From: Grimontia sedimenti
Lineage (GTDB): Bacteria; Pseudomonadota; Gammaproteobacteria; Enterobacterales; Vibrionaceae
Assembly: GCF_011045095.1 (NCBI RefSeq)
Contig: NZ_JAALDL010000011.1
Span: 1 to 64,000 of the forward strand
Reading direction: 5' to 3'
Length of the DNA stretch: 64,000 nt
The notes beneath the pieces are model-generated. The model was given only the letters and a program-made list of their open reading frames with translations. It had not been told where the DNA came from and did no database searches. Positions 1 to 8,378 of this stretch are shown piece after piece. Position 1 is the first letter of the stretch. Each line of letters begins with the position of its first letter. Made by a program: the position numbers and the translations under genes.

Positions 1-204
1 GAACGGCTTATGAACACGCTGACCTGACGGCTGACCGCTTTGTGGGTCAGTGGGTACAGTCACGATGTGGTCAAAGGCTTGCACCAGCATCTCGTCTTCG
101 TGGCCTTCCACGTAGATGTTACCGACTGAATCAGCAGTGAATGCACCAGCAGTAATGTTGCCCTGAGTTTTGCCTTCGATGGCGATATAACAAGGAGTTG
201 GCAT
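1..204 (-). CDS. hcp: Type VI secretion tube protein Hcp (5' part, runs off the window)
   Basis: Reading leftwards from the ATG at 204, 68 codons are present and the gene continues outside the window. The product begins MPTPCYIAIEGKTQG and contains GHEDEMLVQAFDH and VPTDPQSGQPSGQRVHKPF, which is the very conserved N-terminal half of Vibrio Hcp (usual length about 172 residues). Hcp hexamers stack to form the inner tube of the type VI secretion apparatus and are ejected on firing. A Shine-Dalgarno-like AAAGGGAA precedes the start. The sigma-54 promoter upstream fits the known VasH/RpoN control of hcp operons in Vibrio. Identity is clear; whether a vgrG or effector follows cannot be seen here. 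Confidence 0.95.
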   Translation of the reverse strand, partial: MPTPCYIAIEGKTQGNITAGAFTADSVGNIYVEGHEDEMLVQAFDHIVTVPTDPQSGQPSGQRVHKPF

Positions 205-256
205 TTTTCATTCCCTTTAAAAATTTGGAGGAGGTTGTGTACTACACGGTTAGAAC

Positions 257-272
257 AGCAAAGGGTGTGCCA
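257..272 (-). promoter_or_regulatory. Sigma-54 (-24/-12) promoter of hcp
   Basis: On the minus strand the sequence reads TGGCACACCCTTTGCT, an exact match to the RpoN pattern TGGCAC-N5-TTGCW. It lies about 53 bases upstream of the hcp ATG, giving a short leader. Sigma-54 promoters need an enhancer-binding activator, in Vibrio T6SS normally VasH; the activator gene is not in the window. Confidence 0.85.
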
Positions 273-442
273 GTCATGTAAATTAATAAAAACAGTAGGT
301 TAGATTAAAAGCAAAAAGGGGAAAGCAAGGTGTTGCTTGTGGGTTGGGCGAAAAGTTGCTCAGCGAGCAAGATTTGGCCGAGACTCAGGTAGGAATTTAA
401 CCAGCGTATAGACTTATAAAAAAATAACGCTGGGAAAGGTTC

Positions 443-970
443 ATGCGCGCTGACGAATTAAAACAATACCATACCTTCTTCACCACCCCGATTCTGGCAA
501 TGGGACAGAGCATTCCGGGTGAAAGCGATCTGCGGATCAACGAGACTGCCACGCGTGCCCGGGCGGGACTATTGAATGTGTTATCCGCGGTCACTATGGT
601 GATCCTGCTGGTTCGCCCTGAGTGGGATCCTGTGATTTATGTTGGCCCTTATGTGATTTTCGACATGTTGATGGCGGCGATGTTCGGGCTGACGCCCTTA
701 AGCCCGTCAGGATTGTTGGGAACGGCGATGACCATGCGCTCCAAGGCCATTTGGAAACCGATAAAGCCCAAACGTTTTGCATGGAGCCTCGGGGCCATTA
801 TGGGGAGCACCTGCCTGACATTTCGCTTACTGGAAATGCCGGACATCTGGCTGTTTGCTGTGTTGGGTATCTGCTTTATGTTGACCTGGCTGGAAGCGGT
901 ACTGGGTTTCTGTGTGGGCTGTTGGATGCATGCCAAGATGTTTGGTTGCGAAACCTGCGCCTTGGATTGA
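443..970 (+). CDS. DUF4395 family membrane protein
   Basis: The 175-residue product has three or four hydrophobic stretches (about residues 42-58, 64-85, 116-127 and 133-157) and ends with a Cys-rich tail containing GFCVGCWMHAKMFGCETC. The Asn-Glu-x-x-x-Arg segment near residue 33 followed by helices and the terminal cysteines fits DUF4395, a family of bacterial inner-membrane proteins of unknown function. A ribosome site GGGAAAGG precedes the ATG. It is transcribed away from hcp and is followed by a strong terminator, so it is probably monocistronic. The clustered cysteines could bind metal or undergo thiol chemistry, but no function is established. Confidence 0.8.
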   Translation: MRADELKQYHTFFTTPILAMGQSIPGESDLRINETATRARAGLLNVLSAVTMVILLVRPEWDPVIYVGPYVIFDMLMAAMFGLTPLSPSGLLGTAMTMRSKAIWKPIKPKRFAWSLGAIMGSTCLTFRLLEMPDIWLFAVLGICFMLTWLEAVLGFCVGCWMHAKMFGCETCALD

Positions 971-982
971 CGTATTGAAAGA

Positions 983-1015
983 AGAAAGGCGCGGAGCTCC
1001 GCGCCTTTGGCTTTG
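983..1015. terminator. Bidirectional intrinsic terminator
   Basis: A 10-bp perfect stem AAAGGCGCGG / CCGCGCCTTT with loop AGCT sits between two convergent genes (stops at 970 and 1030). A and T flanks on both sides suit use from either direction. Confidence 0.8.
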
Positions 1016-1029
1016 GTTGCGAAGATTCG

Positions 1030-3285
1030 TTAACTGAAATTCAGTACCTGCCCCTCAGCGCGGCGGCTCACCGATTTGTATTCCACTTTGGAAATGACAG
1101 TATCTTCCGTATCCAAGAGCTCAATCACCGTGCCTTTATTCGAAAGCGCTGCCCCGCCGCCCCCTGCGCGAACAACAATTTTATGCTCACGACCCGGTGG
1201 CAACTTGGTTTTCTCACGAAGCACTGTGGTGCCGGATTTAGTCCGTATTTGCCAGCCAGTGACGTCAATCAGTCCCGGCGTTTCATTTCGAATGGAGACC
1301 CACTCATTTTGATCGCCGACACCCGGTGGATTTGGCATCGCAGAAGCAATGACCACATCGCCTTCGTCATACAGCAAGACATCGGTATTGGAATGCGGAG
1401 CCAATAACGGATCGCGATTATCACGACTTTTAAGTACCGGATAGAAAGAGCGCAAATGGAAGCCGCGATCTTGGTTTTTCAGCGTCTCGCGGTATAGCAC
1501 CAAATCGTAGCGCCAGCCGTTGATGGCTGCTCTGCGCTTGGATTCGCCATCAAAAAACGACAGTGGCTGCGTGTCGTTGCGAAAGCTTTCAAATGTCAGC
1601 ATGGTGCCCAGTGCCAAGAGGCATTCCGGGCTCATACCCACGAAGAATCCACCTTTCTCTTTCCATGCGATCTTCTCGCCCACGCGCCAGCTCATCGCCA
1701 ATGTCGCCACATCGGTATTCAGGTTTCCTTCTGGGCCATCATAGAAAGAGCCTAAGTACTCCAAATCGGCTTTTCCGCCGCTACCATTTTGCTCATCCCA
1801 GAAGAACTTCGCCCAGAAGTGATAACCCCCGATTTCATAGCGAGAGCCCTCACGCTTAATCTCGCCAAGAAAAACATGCTCAAAGCCTGAAGCATGTTTC
1901 ACCTGACGGTTGCCAAAGTTGTTGGTATAGAGCCCGAACCAAATATTTCTTACCGTTTCGCGAAAGGTCTCGATGCTGGTCAGGTCTATGCACTGTCCTT
2001 CACCAAAGGTGGTACTGGTAAAAGGCATTTCGGTGAGTTTGGCTTGGGCAAATCCAAGACCGCCCTCACTTTGATCATCCGTGATGTATTGGTAGACCGA
2101 CTCCATGAGTGAAATTCTGTCTTCATCGTCGTAGCGGGCAAAACAGGTATCGAGGAAATGCTCAATCTCGGCCAGTTCAACATCGCTGTATTTCTCTTCG
2201 TCGCGTTCAAGCTCGTTGTAGTTATCAATCAACCGTTTAAACGCCTGATAAGAAGGCAGGAACATCAGCTTGTCGGTATTCACTTCATCGAAGAGGAAGA
2301 ACTTGGCCAAATCACGCTTACCCGGCCGACGGTATCCTTGCTCATAGAGGCGGATATCTGCGTTCTCGTTCATCCAGCGACCATCTGCAAGACGGGTGAC
2401 ATCGAAGCGGTTGTCATCGGCATCCCAAAGCTCCTGGACGATATCGGTGTATTTTCCGCGGTTATCCACGATGTCAGTCGGCGATTCGATAGGGCGCATT
2501 TCTGGCGTGTCGATATCGTTTGATGTGGTGAAGTTGTTTGGGGAGTAGAACATGGGGTTCGTATCGTAGAGCGCTTGCTGGAAATAGAGGTCAGTGAGCT
2601 CTGTGATTTGGGTGAGCGAAACCTGATAGCTTTCCAGATTCAGGGTATTCCGACCGTCATGATCGTCCCAGAATTCGCTTTGCTTCATCAAAAACGCGCG
2701 GCATTGAAGTTCGCCACCTTTGGTGAACACAATCACTTTCCAGAATGCAGATGGAATATAAGTGCCTCGGTAAGGTTGGTCATTGATGGTGTTGATTGGG
2801 CCAGTGAACACAGAAAGTTTATCGTCGAGGTCTTCTTCTTCCAGCAACCAGTTTTCCAGTTCCAGCCATTCATCCTGGTTGAACTTCGCGTGCTGCAAAT
2901 TGGCGTTGGTATAGAAAAAAGAGTCTTTGTTCGCCTGACTTGCCTCCGGGCGGGAGCCCCAGGTAATCGCCGCGCGACGCACCATATGGCCACGGTCCCA
3001 AACGTTGTTTTTATAAACCTCAGGGCCAGCCTGATAATCAATATCGACGCGGGGGTCGAGCTTCCATCTCGCGCGTTTCAAGCTCATGAGTGTTTGCCTG
3101 TCGATATTGTGGGCGGTGTAGAACGCCATTTTTGTTTCACGGTTCATCACCAGTGAAAAGTGTTCATAGTGCAAAGGCTCACCGTATTCCCAAGCCACCT
3201 CTAACAGGCTCTCGCCCAGTCGTGGCAGTGAAACAGGAACACTCAAAAACTCGGTATTAAATCCTTGTGAAGGCATGGCAGTCAC
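1030..3285 (-). CDS. Dual nuclease: NUC-type endonuclease + EndoU RNase + lamin-tail domain
   Basis: The 751-residue protein has no signal peptide and shows three parts. Residues about 30-240 are a DNA/RNA non-specific (NUC/betabetaalpha-metal) endonuclease: catalytic WDRGHMVRR with H100, then metal-site Asn near 129-136 and W140. Residues about 275-620 match EndoU/XendoU: an N-terminal ELWDxDxNR segment, a KLMFLPSYQAFKRLIDNY segment, catalytic SGFEHVFLGE (H470) and GYHFWAKF (H489), and the Lys/SPE region near K542-S552. Residues about 637-740 resemble a lamin-tail (LTD) fold. All active-site residues I can identify are retained. NUC nucleases are common toxin domains; two nucleases in one chain is unusual. 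No obvious immunity gene adjoins it. A cytosolic repair, defence or effector role is possible. Confidence 0.8.
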   Translation of the reverse strand: MTAMPSQGFNTEFLSVPVSLPRLGESLLEVAWEYGEPLHYEHFSLVMNRETKMAFYTAHNIDRQTLMSLKRARWKLDPRVDIDYQAGPEVYKNNVWDRGHMVRRAAITWGSRPEASQANKDSFFYTNANLQHAKFNQDEWLELENWLLEEEDLDDKLSVFTGPINTINDQPYRGTYIPSAFWKVIVFTKGGELQCRAFLMKQSEFWDDHDGRNTLNLESYQVSLTQITELTDLYFQQALYDTNPMFYSPNNFTTSNDIDTPEMRPIESPTDIVDNRGKYTDIVQELWDADDNRFDVTRLADGRWMNENADIRLYEQGYRRPGKRDLAKFFLFDEVNTDKLMFLPSYQAFKRLIDNYNELERDEEKYSDVELAEIEHFLDTCFARYDDEDRISLMESVYQYITDDQSEGGLGFAQAKLTEMPFTSTTFGEGQCIDLTSIETFRETVRNIWFGLYTNNFGNRQVKHASGFEHVFLGEIKREGSRYEIGGYHFWAKFFWDEQNGSGGKADLEYLGSFYDGPEGNLNTDVATLAMSWRVGEKIAWKEKGGFFVGMSPECLLALGTMLTFESFRNDTQPLSFFDGESKRRAAINGWRYDLVLYRETLKNQDRGFHLRSFYPVLKSRDNRDPLLAPHSNTDVLLYDEGDVVIASAMPNPPGVGDQNEWVSIRNETPGLIDVTGWQIRTKSGTTVLREKTKLPPGREHKIVVRAGGGGAALSNKGTVIELLDTEDTVISKVEYKSVSRRAEGQVLNFS

Positions 3286-3479
3286 CTCTCGCTGTCATCA
3301 TGAAGTGATACACATTAGTCAGCGTTTATGTCGCTATTGTTTTAACTAAGGATGAATAACCCATTTTGCCTACAACTGAGACGTTATCTCATGCTTGCTT
3401 TGACAGATGTGGGGAAGCTCGCGCGAGCTGCACAGCGTGATAGACTCTCATTCTGCCCAATAGGAAGTGAAAAACGACC

Positions 3480-3695
3480 ATGCTCGAAAAAGAAAACATG
3501 CTCAAACTGGCGAGAATGAAAATGCCTTTTGGCAAATACGCCGGAAGGGTGTTGATTGACCTACCAGAAGAATATTTGCTTTGGTTCGACAAGCAGGGAT
3601 TTCCCAAGGGAGAACTGGGGCAATTGCTTGCCTTGTGTCTTGCACTGAAAATTGAAGGTCTGGATGCTGTCGTTAAACCATTGAAAGATTTCTAG
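3480..3695 (+). CDS. DUF3820 family small protein
   Basis: The 71-residue product carries the MPFGKYAGRVLIDLPEEYL motif followed by a WFxxxGFPKGELG segment, which defines DUF3820. Members are small cytosolic proteins found alone or fused to nucleases and exonucleases; their role is not settled. The first ATG is used because an upstream AAAAACGACC is only a weak ribosome site; a second Met at codon 7 (GAAAACATG) is an alternative. A terminator follows two bases after the stop. Confidence 0.85.
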   Translation: MLEKENMLKLARMKMPFGKYAGRVLIDLPEEYLLWFDKQGFPKGELGQLLALCLALKIEGLDAVVKPLKDF

Positions 3696-3696
3696 A

Positions 3697-3726
3697 AAAA
3701 ACGCGAGTCGGAAGACTCGCGTTTTC
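3697..3726. terminator. Bidirectional terminator
   Basis: Stem ACGCGAGTC / GACTCGCGT, loop GGAA, with AAAA before and TTTT after. It sits between convergent genes ending at 3695 and 3743 and can serve both. Confidence 0.9.
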
Positions 3727-3742
3727 TCTGCATGAAGGTGAA

Positions 3743-4570
3743 TTACACCCACATAAACTCATCTGCAGCTGGCGGCATAGGAGGCATTGGTTCAGTCGTA
3801 CCGCAACCACATGCAGTTTCACCATGGCCGCCATGTTCACCAGTACCATGCTCACCAGAGCCATGACCGTCATGCTCACCAGTCAACCAACCCATGCCCA
3901 TTTCTGAGTGGGAAAGACCATCGACTGTGTTGCCGAACACTTCGTTATTCAAGTGCTCCCATCCATCAACGACGGGTACAAAAATACCGTCATGGATTAC
4001 GTCGTCGAACACAAAGCTCTGTGCATCATCAAGCAGTAATGGTGCTTGAGAAATGTGGTTTTCGCCGATGACGCCTGTCAGCAGTTCGCTTGTCGCTTCA
4101 GAGACGACTTTGATAGGAATTTGAAGAAGCTCGATGTCGTGCTCCAAGTGCATTGCAAGGTGCTCTTCCGCCGTTTCAACGATTTCACCCACACCTTCTT
4201 TGATGATCTCAGGCACGCAGTGTGCGTTGCCTTCAGCAACCGCTTCAACCACTTCGCCTGTAGTATCGATCACTTCACCAACCGCTTGACCAACCTGAGC
4301 CACGTTCATTGCAAAGTGGTGGGTGACAATCTCAGCCGCATCAGTCACACCGTCCACCACTGTGGCAACGGCGGCCGTGATGCCGTTGATTATCGGTATG
4401 TCCGCGGTAGCCTCTGCAATTTTGTCTCCAACCCAACTGATGCCTTCATCGATGGCGCTGACTGCTGTACTTACAACGTTCGCAATGCCCGTCGTGACTT
4501 CTGCAATCGCTTCGCCGACTTTAGAAATTGCCTCACCGATTCCACTAAATAGATTTGCAAAGAATCCCAT
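3743..4570 (-). CDS. Orphan protein with amphipathic helices and a His/Gly metal-binding-like tail
   Basis: I do not recognise the family. The 275-residue product has no signal peptide. Residues 1-165 are Ala/Val/Glu-rich with repeated G-E-A/V-I/V steps, suggesting long amphipathic helices that could associate with membrane. Residues 231-250 form a run of Gly, Glu and His (GEHDGHGSGEHGTGEH), followed by C254 and C256, then a Pro/Met segment ending in MWV. Such a tail would be expected to bind transition metals. The ribosome site AAAGGGGAAA lies before the ATG at 4570. The gene stands alone between a terminator and a 500-base gap. Toxin-like, metal-storage and envelope roles all remain open. 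Confidence 0.6.
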   Translation of the reverse strand: MGFFANLFSGIGEAISKVGEAIAEVTTGIANVVSTAVSAIDEGISWVGDKIAEATADIPIINGITAAVATVVDGVTDAAEIVTHHFAMNVAQVGQAVGEVIDTTGEVVEAVAEGNAHCVPEIIKEGVGEIVETAEEHLAMHLEHDIELLQIPIKVVSEATSELLTGVIGENHISQAPLLLDDAQSFVFDDVIHDGIFVPVVDGWEHLNNEVFGNTVDGLSHSEMGMGWLTGEHDGHGSGEHGTGEHGGHGETACGCGTTEPMPPMPPAADEFMWV

Positions 4571-5082
4571 TTTAAATTTCCCCTTTTGTCGTGAATGTTA
4601 TTCACGTTTTCTTTTCGTTGTCTCGTACTGCTAATCCGAGCCCTGCTTTTGCAAATCGCTGGAATGACAATCCAACGGCCTGCGGTCCTTTCTCTATGTG
4701 CCCTTCCTTTTGGGTAGAGAGCAGCAGGCTAAATTGGCCTGCGCGGCACATAAAAAATACTGTTCAATTAGACGAAGGAGGACAACAGAAAAGTCAGTTT
4801 TCACTAGGGTTTAATGCGTTGATTTTTCACAAGGAATCAAGTGGCTCGATGGCTGAAAACCACTGTAAAAATTGATAGAAGACTGAGCCAGTATGAAAGT
4901 TGAATGAGGGAAACATCGAAGGGGTTATCAGCCAATTTTCTTTCTAAATGACGAGATAGGCGTGCATTTTTTTATGCCTGAGCAAATAGCAATATAACCG
5001 GTATGGTTATGGCTCGTATCAGTTCTGCTAGAAATCACGCTTTTCTGGACAGTTTTAAGGCTGACTCCTGACAGGAGTTCAG
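4571..5082. other. Intergenic region with no convincing gene
   Basis: About 510 bases. It contains the promoter of the His-rich orphan at its left end. A 94-codon frame on the plus strand (4591-4875) lacks a ribosome site and has no recognisable features. I see no repeat or RNA with confidence. Confidence 0.5.
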
Positions 5083-5083
5083 T

Positions 5084-5110
5084 TGAAAAAAAGCCCTTCT
5101 TGAGAAGGGC
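5084..5110 (-). terminator. Terminator of the sugar ABC operon
   Basis: Stem GCCCTTCT / AGAAGGGC with a two-base apex at 5093-5110. On the minus strand it is followed by a run of seven T residues, placing it just after the binding-protein stop at 5134. Confidence 0.85.
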
Positions 5111-5133
5111 AAAAGTAAGGATGGGTAATACTA

Positions 5134-6420
5134 TTAATCTTGTAAGTCTTCGATGTCGTACTGCGCGTCAGCAAGCGCATCATCAACCGACTTTCCGGTT
5201 AACCAGATAGACTGCAGCTCTCGGTTGAGCACATCCTGAATCGCACCGTATTTCTTTGACGGCGGGTTGTCCTTCGCGATCACAGCGGTTTCAAGGTATT
5301 CATCACGGTGAGGCAAGCTCTGATAAGCGTCGGCTTCTAGCACCGAGTTGCGTACTGCCATGTGTCCCGTGCGTGCCCAATCGATATTGTGGTCGTTGAT
5401 CCACGCCATCAATTTCATTGCTGCTTCAAAAATCTCAGGGTCTTTTTTCACGGCTGCAGGAATTGCCCAAATGTGCGAGTCAGCCCAGGTTGCACCGTTG
5501 TCAAACAGTGTCGGGAAACTAGCGATGCGATAATGTGTTAGAGGAACCTTGGTGTCCGCAGCCTGCGCCGTGTAAAAGTCGACCACCCAGGTGCCATTGA
5601 TCAACACTGCCGCATTCCCGTCGAGAAATGATTGCTGCGACTCGGCATAGTTGAGCTTGGGGTTGGCGTAGCTAGCATCAAACAAATCCGTCAGGACTTT
5701 TACCGCTTTACGGGCTTCCGGCGTGTCCACAGTCACACCTTCATCATCAAAGATGTTGCCGCCTTGCTGCCAGATCAGCGCAAGTGCAGTGCGCACGCCT
5801 AGCGGATATTGGGCAAAATCTGCGGTTAGATAGTCTTTGCCCGTTTTGTCTTTCATTTGCTTGGCGTGGGCAAATAACTCTTCCGGCGAACCTGGAAGCG
5901 TTGGGGTGCCATCAGGGTTGATCAAGCCAGCTTGCTTGAACAAATCGATGTTTAGGTGCCAGAGGTTTGCATGCAAGTCCATTGGCACACCATACGTTTT
6001 CCCTTTATAGGTAACGGCTTCTTTAGCGCTGTTGGCCCAATCGTTGGGGTCAATGCCTGCTTTGGCATAATCTTCTGCAGAGATTTCCGCCAGAATGCCA
6101 ACGCCTGCAAATTCCGGCAGTCGGTGTTTATGCATCACATGCACATTTGGTGGCGTGCCACCTGAGTAGGATGCTTTTATCTGGTCGTAATAATTGCCCC
6201 AGTCGGTCGGCAGTGTTTTTACGCTGATCCCGTTTTTCTCATCGCTGAAACTGCTAATGATTGATTGGATAATACAGGCTTCGCCAGTGGCGTCCGCGAC
6301 GTTGGCAGGTGCGTCTTCACAGGCACCGAAGAAACGTCCTAAGGTGATTTCCTTGTCGGCAGCTTGCGCACTGCCAAGCGCAGAGACTGTGAGCAGCGTT
6401 GCCAAGGTAAGTGTTTTCAT
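5134..6420 (-). CDS. Sugar ABC transporter substrate-binding protein (family 1)
   Basis: The 428-residue product has a signal peptide (MKTLTLATLLTVSALGSAQA, cleavage after Ala20) without a lipobox, so it should be a soluble periplasmic receptor. The body has the family-1 extracellular solute-binding features: YYDQIKASYSGGTPPNV, YGVPMDLHANLWHLN, and the C-terminal GHMAVRN segment. C34 and C49 could form a disulfide. It is the last gene of a four-gene operon with two permeases and a glycosidase, so it likely binds an oligosaccharide. Being last in the operon is unusual, since receptor genes often come first. The sugar is not known; nearby gal genes suggest a galactose-containing one. Confidence 0.9.
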   Translation of the reverse strand: MKTLTLATLLTVSALGSAQAADKEITLGRFFGACEDAPANVADATGEACIIQSIISSFSDEKNGISVKTLPTDWGNYYDQIKASYSGGTPPNVHVMHKHRLPEFAGVGILAEISAEDYAKAGIDPNDWANSAKEAVTYKGKTYGVPMDLHANLWHLNIDLFKQAGLINPDGTPTLPGSPEELFAHAKQMKDKTGKDYLTADFAQYPLGVRTALALIWQQGGNIFDDEGVTVDTPEARKAVKVLTDLFDASYANPKLNYAESQQSFLDGNAAVLINGTWVVDFYTAQAADTKVPLTHYRIASFPTLFDNGATWADSHIWAIPAAVKKDPEIFEAAMKLMAWINDHNIDWARTGHMAVRNSVLEADAYQSLPHRDEYLETAVIAKDNPPSKKYGAIQDVLNRELQSIWLTGKSVDDALADAQYDIEDLQD

Positions 6421-6459
6421 ACTGACTCCTTGCTATGAATGATGGGCGCTCAGTCCCAC

Positions 6460-7296
6460 CTACTTCTCTCCTCCAAGGGCGAACCCCTGGATGATATGTT
6501 TTTGGAAAATGAGATAGGCAATGATGACGGGTAGTGATGCAAACACACCGGACGCCATCAGCCGTCCCAACCCTTCAGATTGCGCGAAGTTGCTTTGGAT
6601 GGAGGCAAGTCCAACCGTGATGGTGAACATATCTGGCTGCTGGGCAGAAACCAGCGGCCATAAGTAGTCGTTCCATGAATACAGAAACGTAATGATGCCG
6701 AGTGTTGTTAATACGGGGCGGGCAAGCGGTAAGTAGACATACCAAAATGCCTGAAACGGAGAAACCCCCTCGAGTTTCGCTGCTTCCTCCAACTCGTTCG
6801 GCACGTCACTGAAAAACTGGGTCATCATGAACACGCCAATAGGCAGCGCGACACGCGGCAGGATCAACGCGGCATAAGTATTGTGCCAACCCAGATCGGC
6901 AAAAAAGGTATATAGAGGGATAAATATCGCTTGTTCTGGAACCACCAAACCCGCCAGGACTAACGCATAGAGCGCATGCTTACCGAAAAAGGGAATACGT
7001 GAAAAGGCGTAACCCGCCATGCTTGAAATGGCCAATACCAATAAGGTGGTTAAGCCAGAAACAATCACGCTGTTGAGAAACCAGCCCGGTGTTTTCCCTA
7101 GTTCAAACAGTGCCTTGTAGTTGTCCAAGGTGAACGGAAAAGGGAGGAGGCCATACAGGGTATGCCCTGTGTCCCTTGCCAACAATTCATTGGGCTGAAA
7201 TGAGAGTGAAAACATCCACATCAAGGGGGCCATCCATACGGCGGCGAGCACCACCATTAAGGCCAATAGTAGGGTTTGCATGCTGCGGTAATTCAT
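6460..7296 (-). CDS. Carbohydrate ABC permease, MalG type
   Basis: The 278-residue inner-membrane protein has six predicted helices, the first at residues about 8-30. The EAA loop that docks the ATPase is visible at about 169-190 (ELEEAAKLEGVSP). It overlaps the upstream MalF-type permease by 4 bases, so the two are translationally coupled and form the heterodimeric channel. The C-terminal IIQGFALGGEK is typical of MalG-like proteins (IVAGLTAGAVK in others). It serves the binding protein downstream. Confidence 0.92.
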   Translation of the reverse strand: MNYRSMQTLLLALMVVLAAVWMAPLMWMFSLSFQPNELLARDTGHTLYGLLPFPFTLDNYKALFELGKTPGWFLNSVIVSGLTTLLVLAISSMAGYAFSRIPFFGKHALYALVLAGLVVPEQAIFIPLYTFFADLGWHNTYAALILPRVALPIGVFMMTQFFSDVPNELEEAAKLEGVSPFQAFWYVYLPLARPVLTTLGIITFLYSWNDYLWPLVSAQQPDMFTITVGLASIQSNFAQSEGLGRLMASGVFASLPVIIAYLIFQKHIIQGFALGGEK

Positions 7297-8378
7297 CGCT
7301 CGTCCTCATTCTTGTTGATTTTCATTTGAATCACACTGAACACCAGCATGAGAACGAAGAGCACCATCGCCATGGCTGAGGCATAACCGACCTCGGAATC
7401 GCGGAAAGCGGATTGGTAGATGTAACGTACCAGCACCTGGGTACTGTCACCCGGGCCGCCATTGGTCATCAGGTGGGACTGTCCAAAAACCTGAAAGTGG
7501 AGAATGATTTGCATGATGACCACAAATGAGGTGGTTCGTTTGATGGAAGGCAGCACGATATACCAAAGTAATCGCCATCCTTTTGCCCGATCCAGCCTGG
7601 CGGCTTCCAACCTGTCTGCAGGAATGCTTTGCAGACCCGAGAGAAAAACCACCAGCGCAAAGCCGAGTGACCACCAAATGGTGGTAATGACGATGGCAGG
7701 CATGGCAAGGGATTGGTCGGTGAGCCACGCAGGGGCTGAGAAGCCCAAATCACGTAGGATGTTAGAGATGAAGCCTTGATTCGGGCTGTACATCATTTGC
7801 CAGATAAGCGTCACCACGGTAACGGATAGCACCTGGGTGCCAAAGAAAATTGTCCGCAAGATTGCGGCCGAGCGTGTGGGTTGGTTGAGTCGCATTGCCA
7901 AAATCAGCGAGAGAAAGGTAATTGAAGGCACTGTGAAGGCAACAAACTGTAAAGTGTTGCCCACTGAGGTCCAGAAACGTCTGTCACCCACGCGAGCGCG
8001 TCCTTCTGGTCCCCATCCCATGGCAAAAACAACAAACAGGACGGCAGCCACAATTACGATTAGCCGCCAGGCGTAAAGCTTGTTGGCCCGGTGCCAATAA
8101 AAGGCCAGCAAGCCCAGCAAACCTGCCAACGCAACCCTGAGCCATAGTAGCTGTTCCCATTCGAAATCCCAGCGTCGAGGCAGTAACAGCTTGGCGTAAT
8201 TTTTCACCCCGACAAACGTTTTGCTATCCTGATTAAAGGCGACTTCAAGCAGGTTCCAGTCGTGAAGGCTGATCCAGAAGCCTTTGGCAAACGGGTACAG
8301 CAAAAACAAGCTGAACAACACCATGTAGGGCAAGATAAAAAGGTATCCGGTGATCTTTTCTTTTGTTCTATAACGCAT
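7293..8378 (-). CDS. Carbohydrate ABC permease, MalF type, with extra N-terminal membrane segments
   Basis: The 361-residue protein has the MalF/UgpA permease core with the EAA loop near residues 258-278 (LEAARLDRAKGWRLLWYIVLP) kept as D-R-A-K-G-W. It is longer than the usual 290-310 residues because of an insertion after the first periplasmic loop: two further hydrophobic segments at about 79-94 and 104-121 separated by HRANKLY, followed by a charged GPEGRARVGDRRF loop. E. coli MalF also has extra N-terminal helices, but of different sequence. It overlaps the glycosidase gene by 11 bases and MalG-type gene by 4. Confidence 0.9.
   Translation of the reverse strand: MRYRTKEKITGYLFILPYMVLFSLFLLYPFAKGFWISLHDWNLLEVAFNQDSKTFVGVKNYAKLLLPRRWDFEWEQLLWLRVALAGLLGLLAFYWHRANKLYAWRLIVIVAAVLFVVFAMGWGPEGRARVGDRRFWTSVGNTLQFVAFTVPSITFLSLILAMRLNQPTRSAAILRTIFFGTQVLSVTVVTLIWQMMYSPNQGFISNILRDLGFSAPAWLTDQSLAMPAIVITTIWWSLGFALVVFLSGLQSIPADRLEAARLDRAKGWRLLWYIVLPSIKRTTSFVVIMQIILHFQVFGQSHLMTNGGPGDSTQVLVRYIYQSAFRDSEVGYASAMAMVLFVLMLVFSVIQMKINKNEDER

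Noticed and set aside
2575-3156. 193-codon plus-strand frame antisense to the dual nuclease
   Set aside because: The minus-strand protein has clear catalytic motifs throughout this stretch; the plus frame does not.
1-3285. Calling the dual nuclease a T6SS effector because hcp is near
   Set aside because: The genes are not in one operon and no PAAR, Rhs, MIX or VgrG feature is seen; kept only as one of several possibilities.
4591-4875. 94-codon plus-strand frame in the gap before the sugar ABC operon
   Set aside because: No ribosome site, no hydrophobic or domain pattern, and composition like random sequence.
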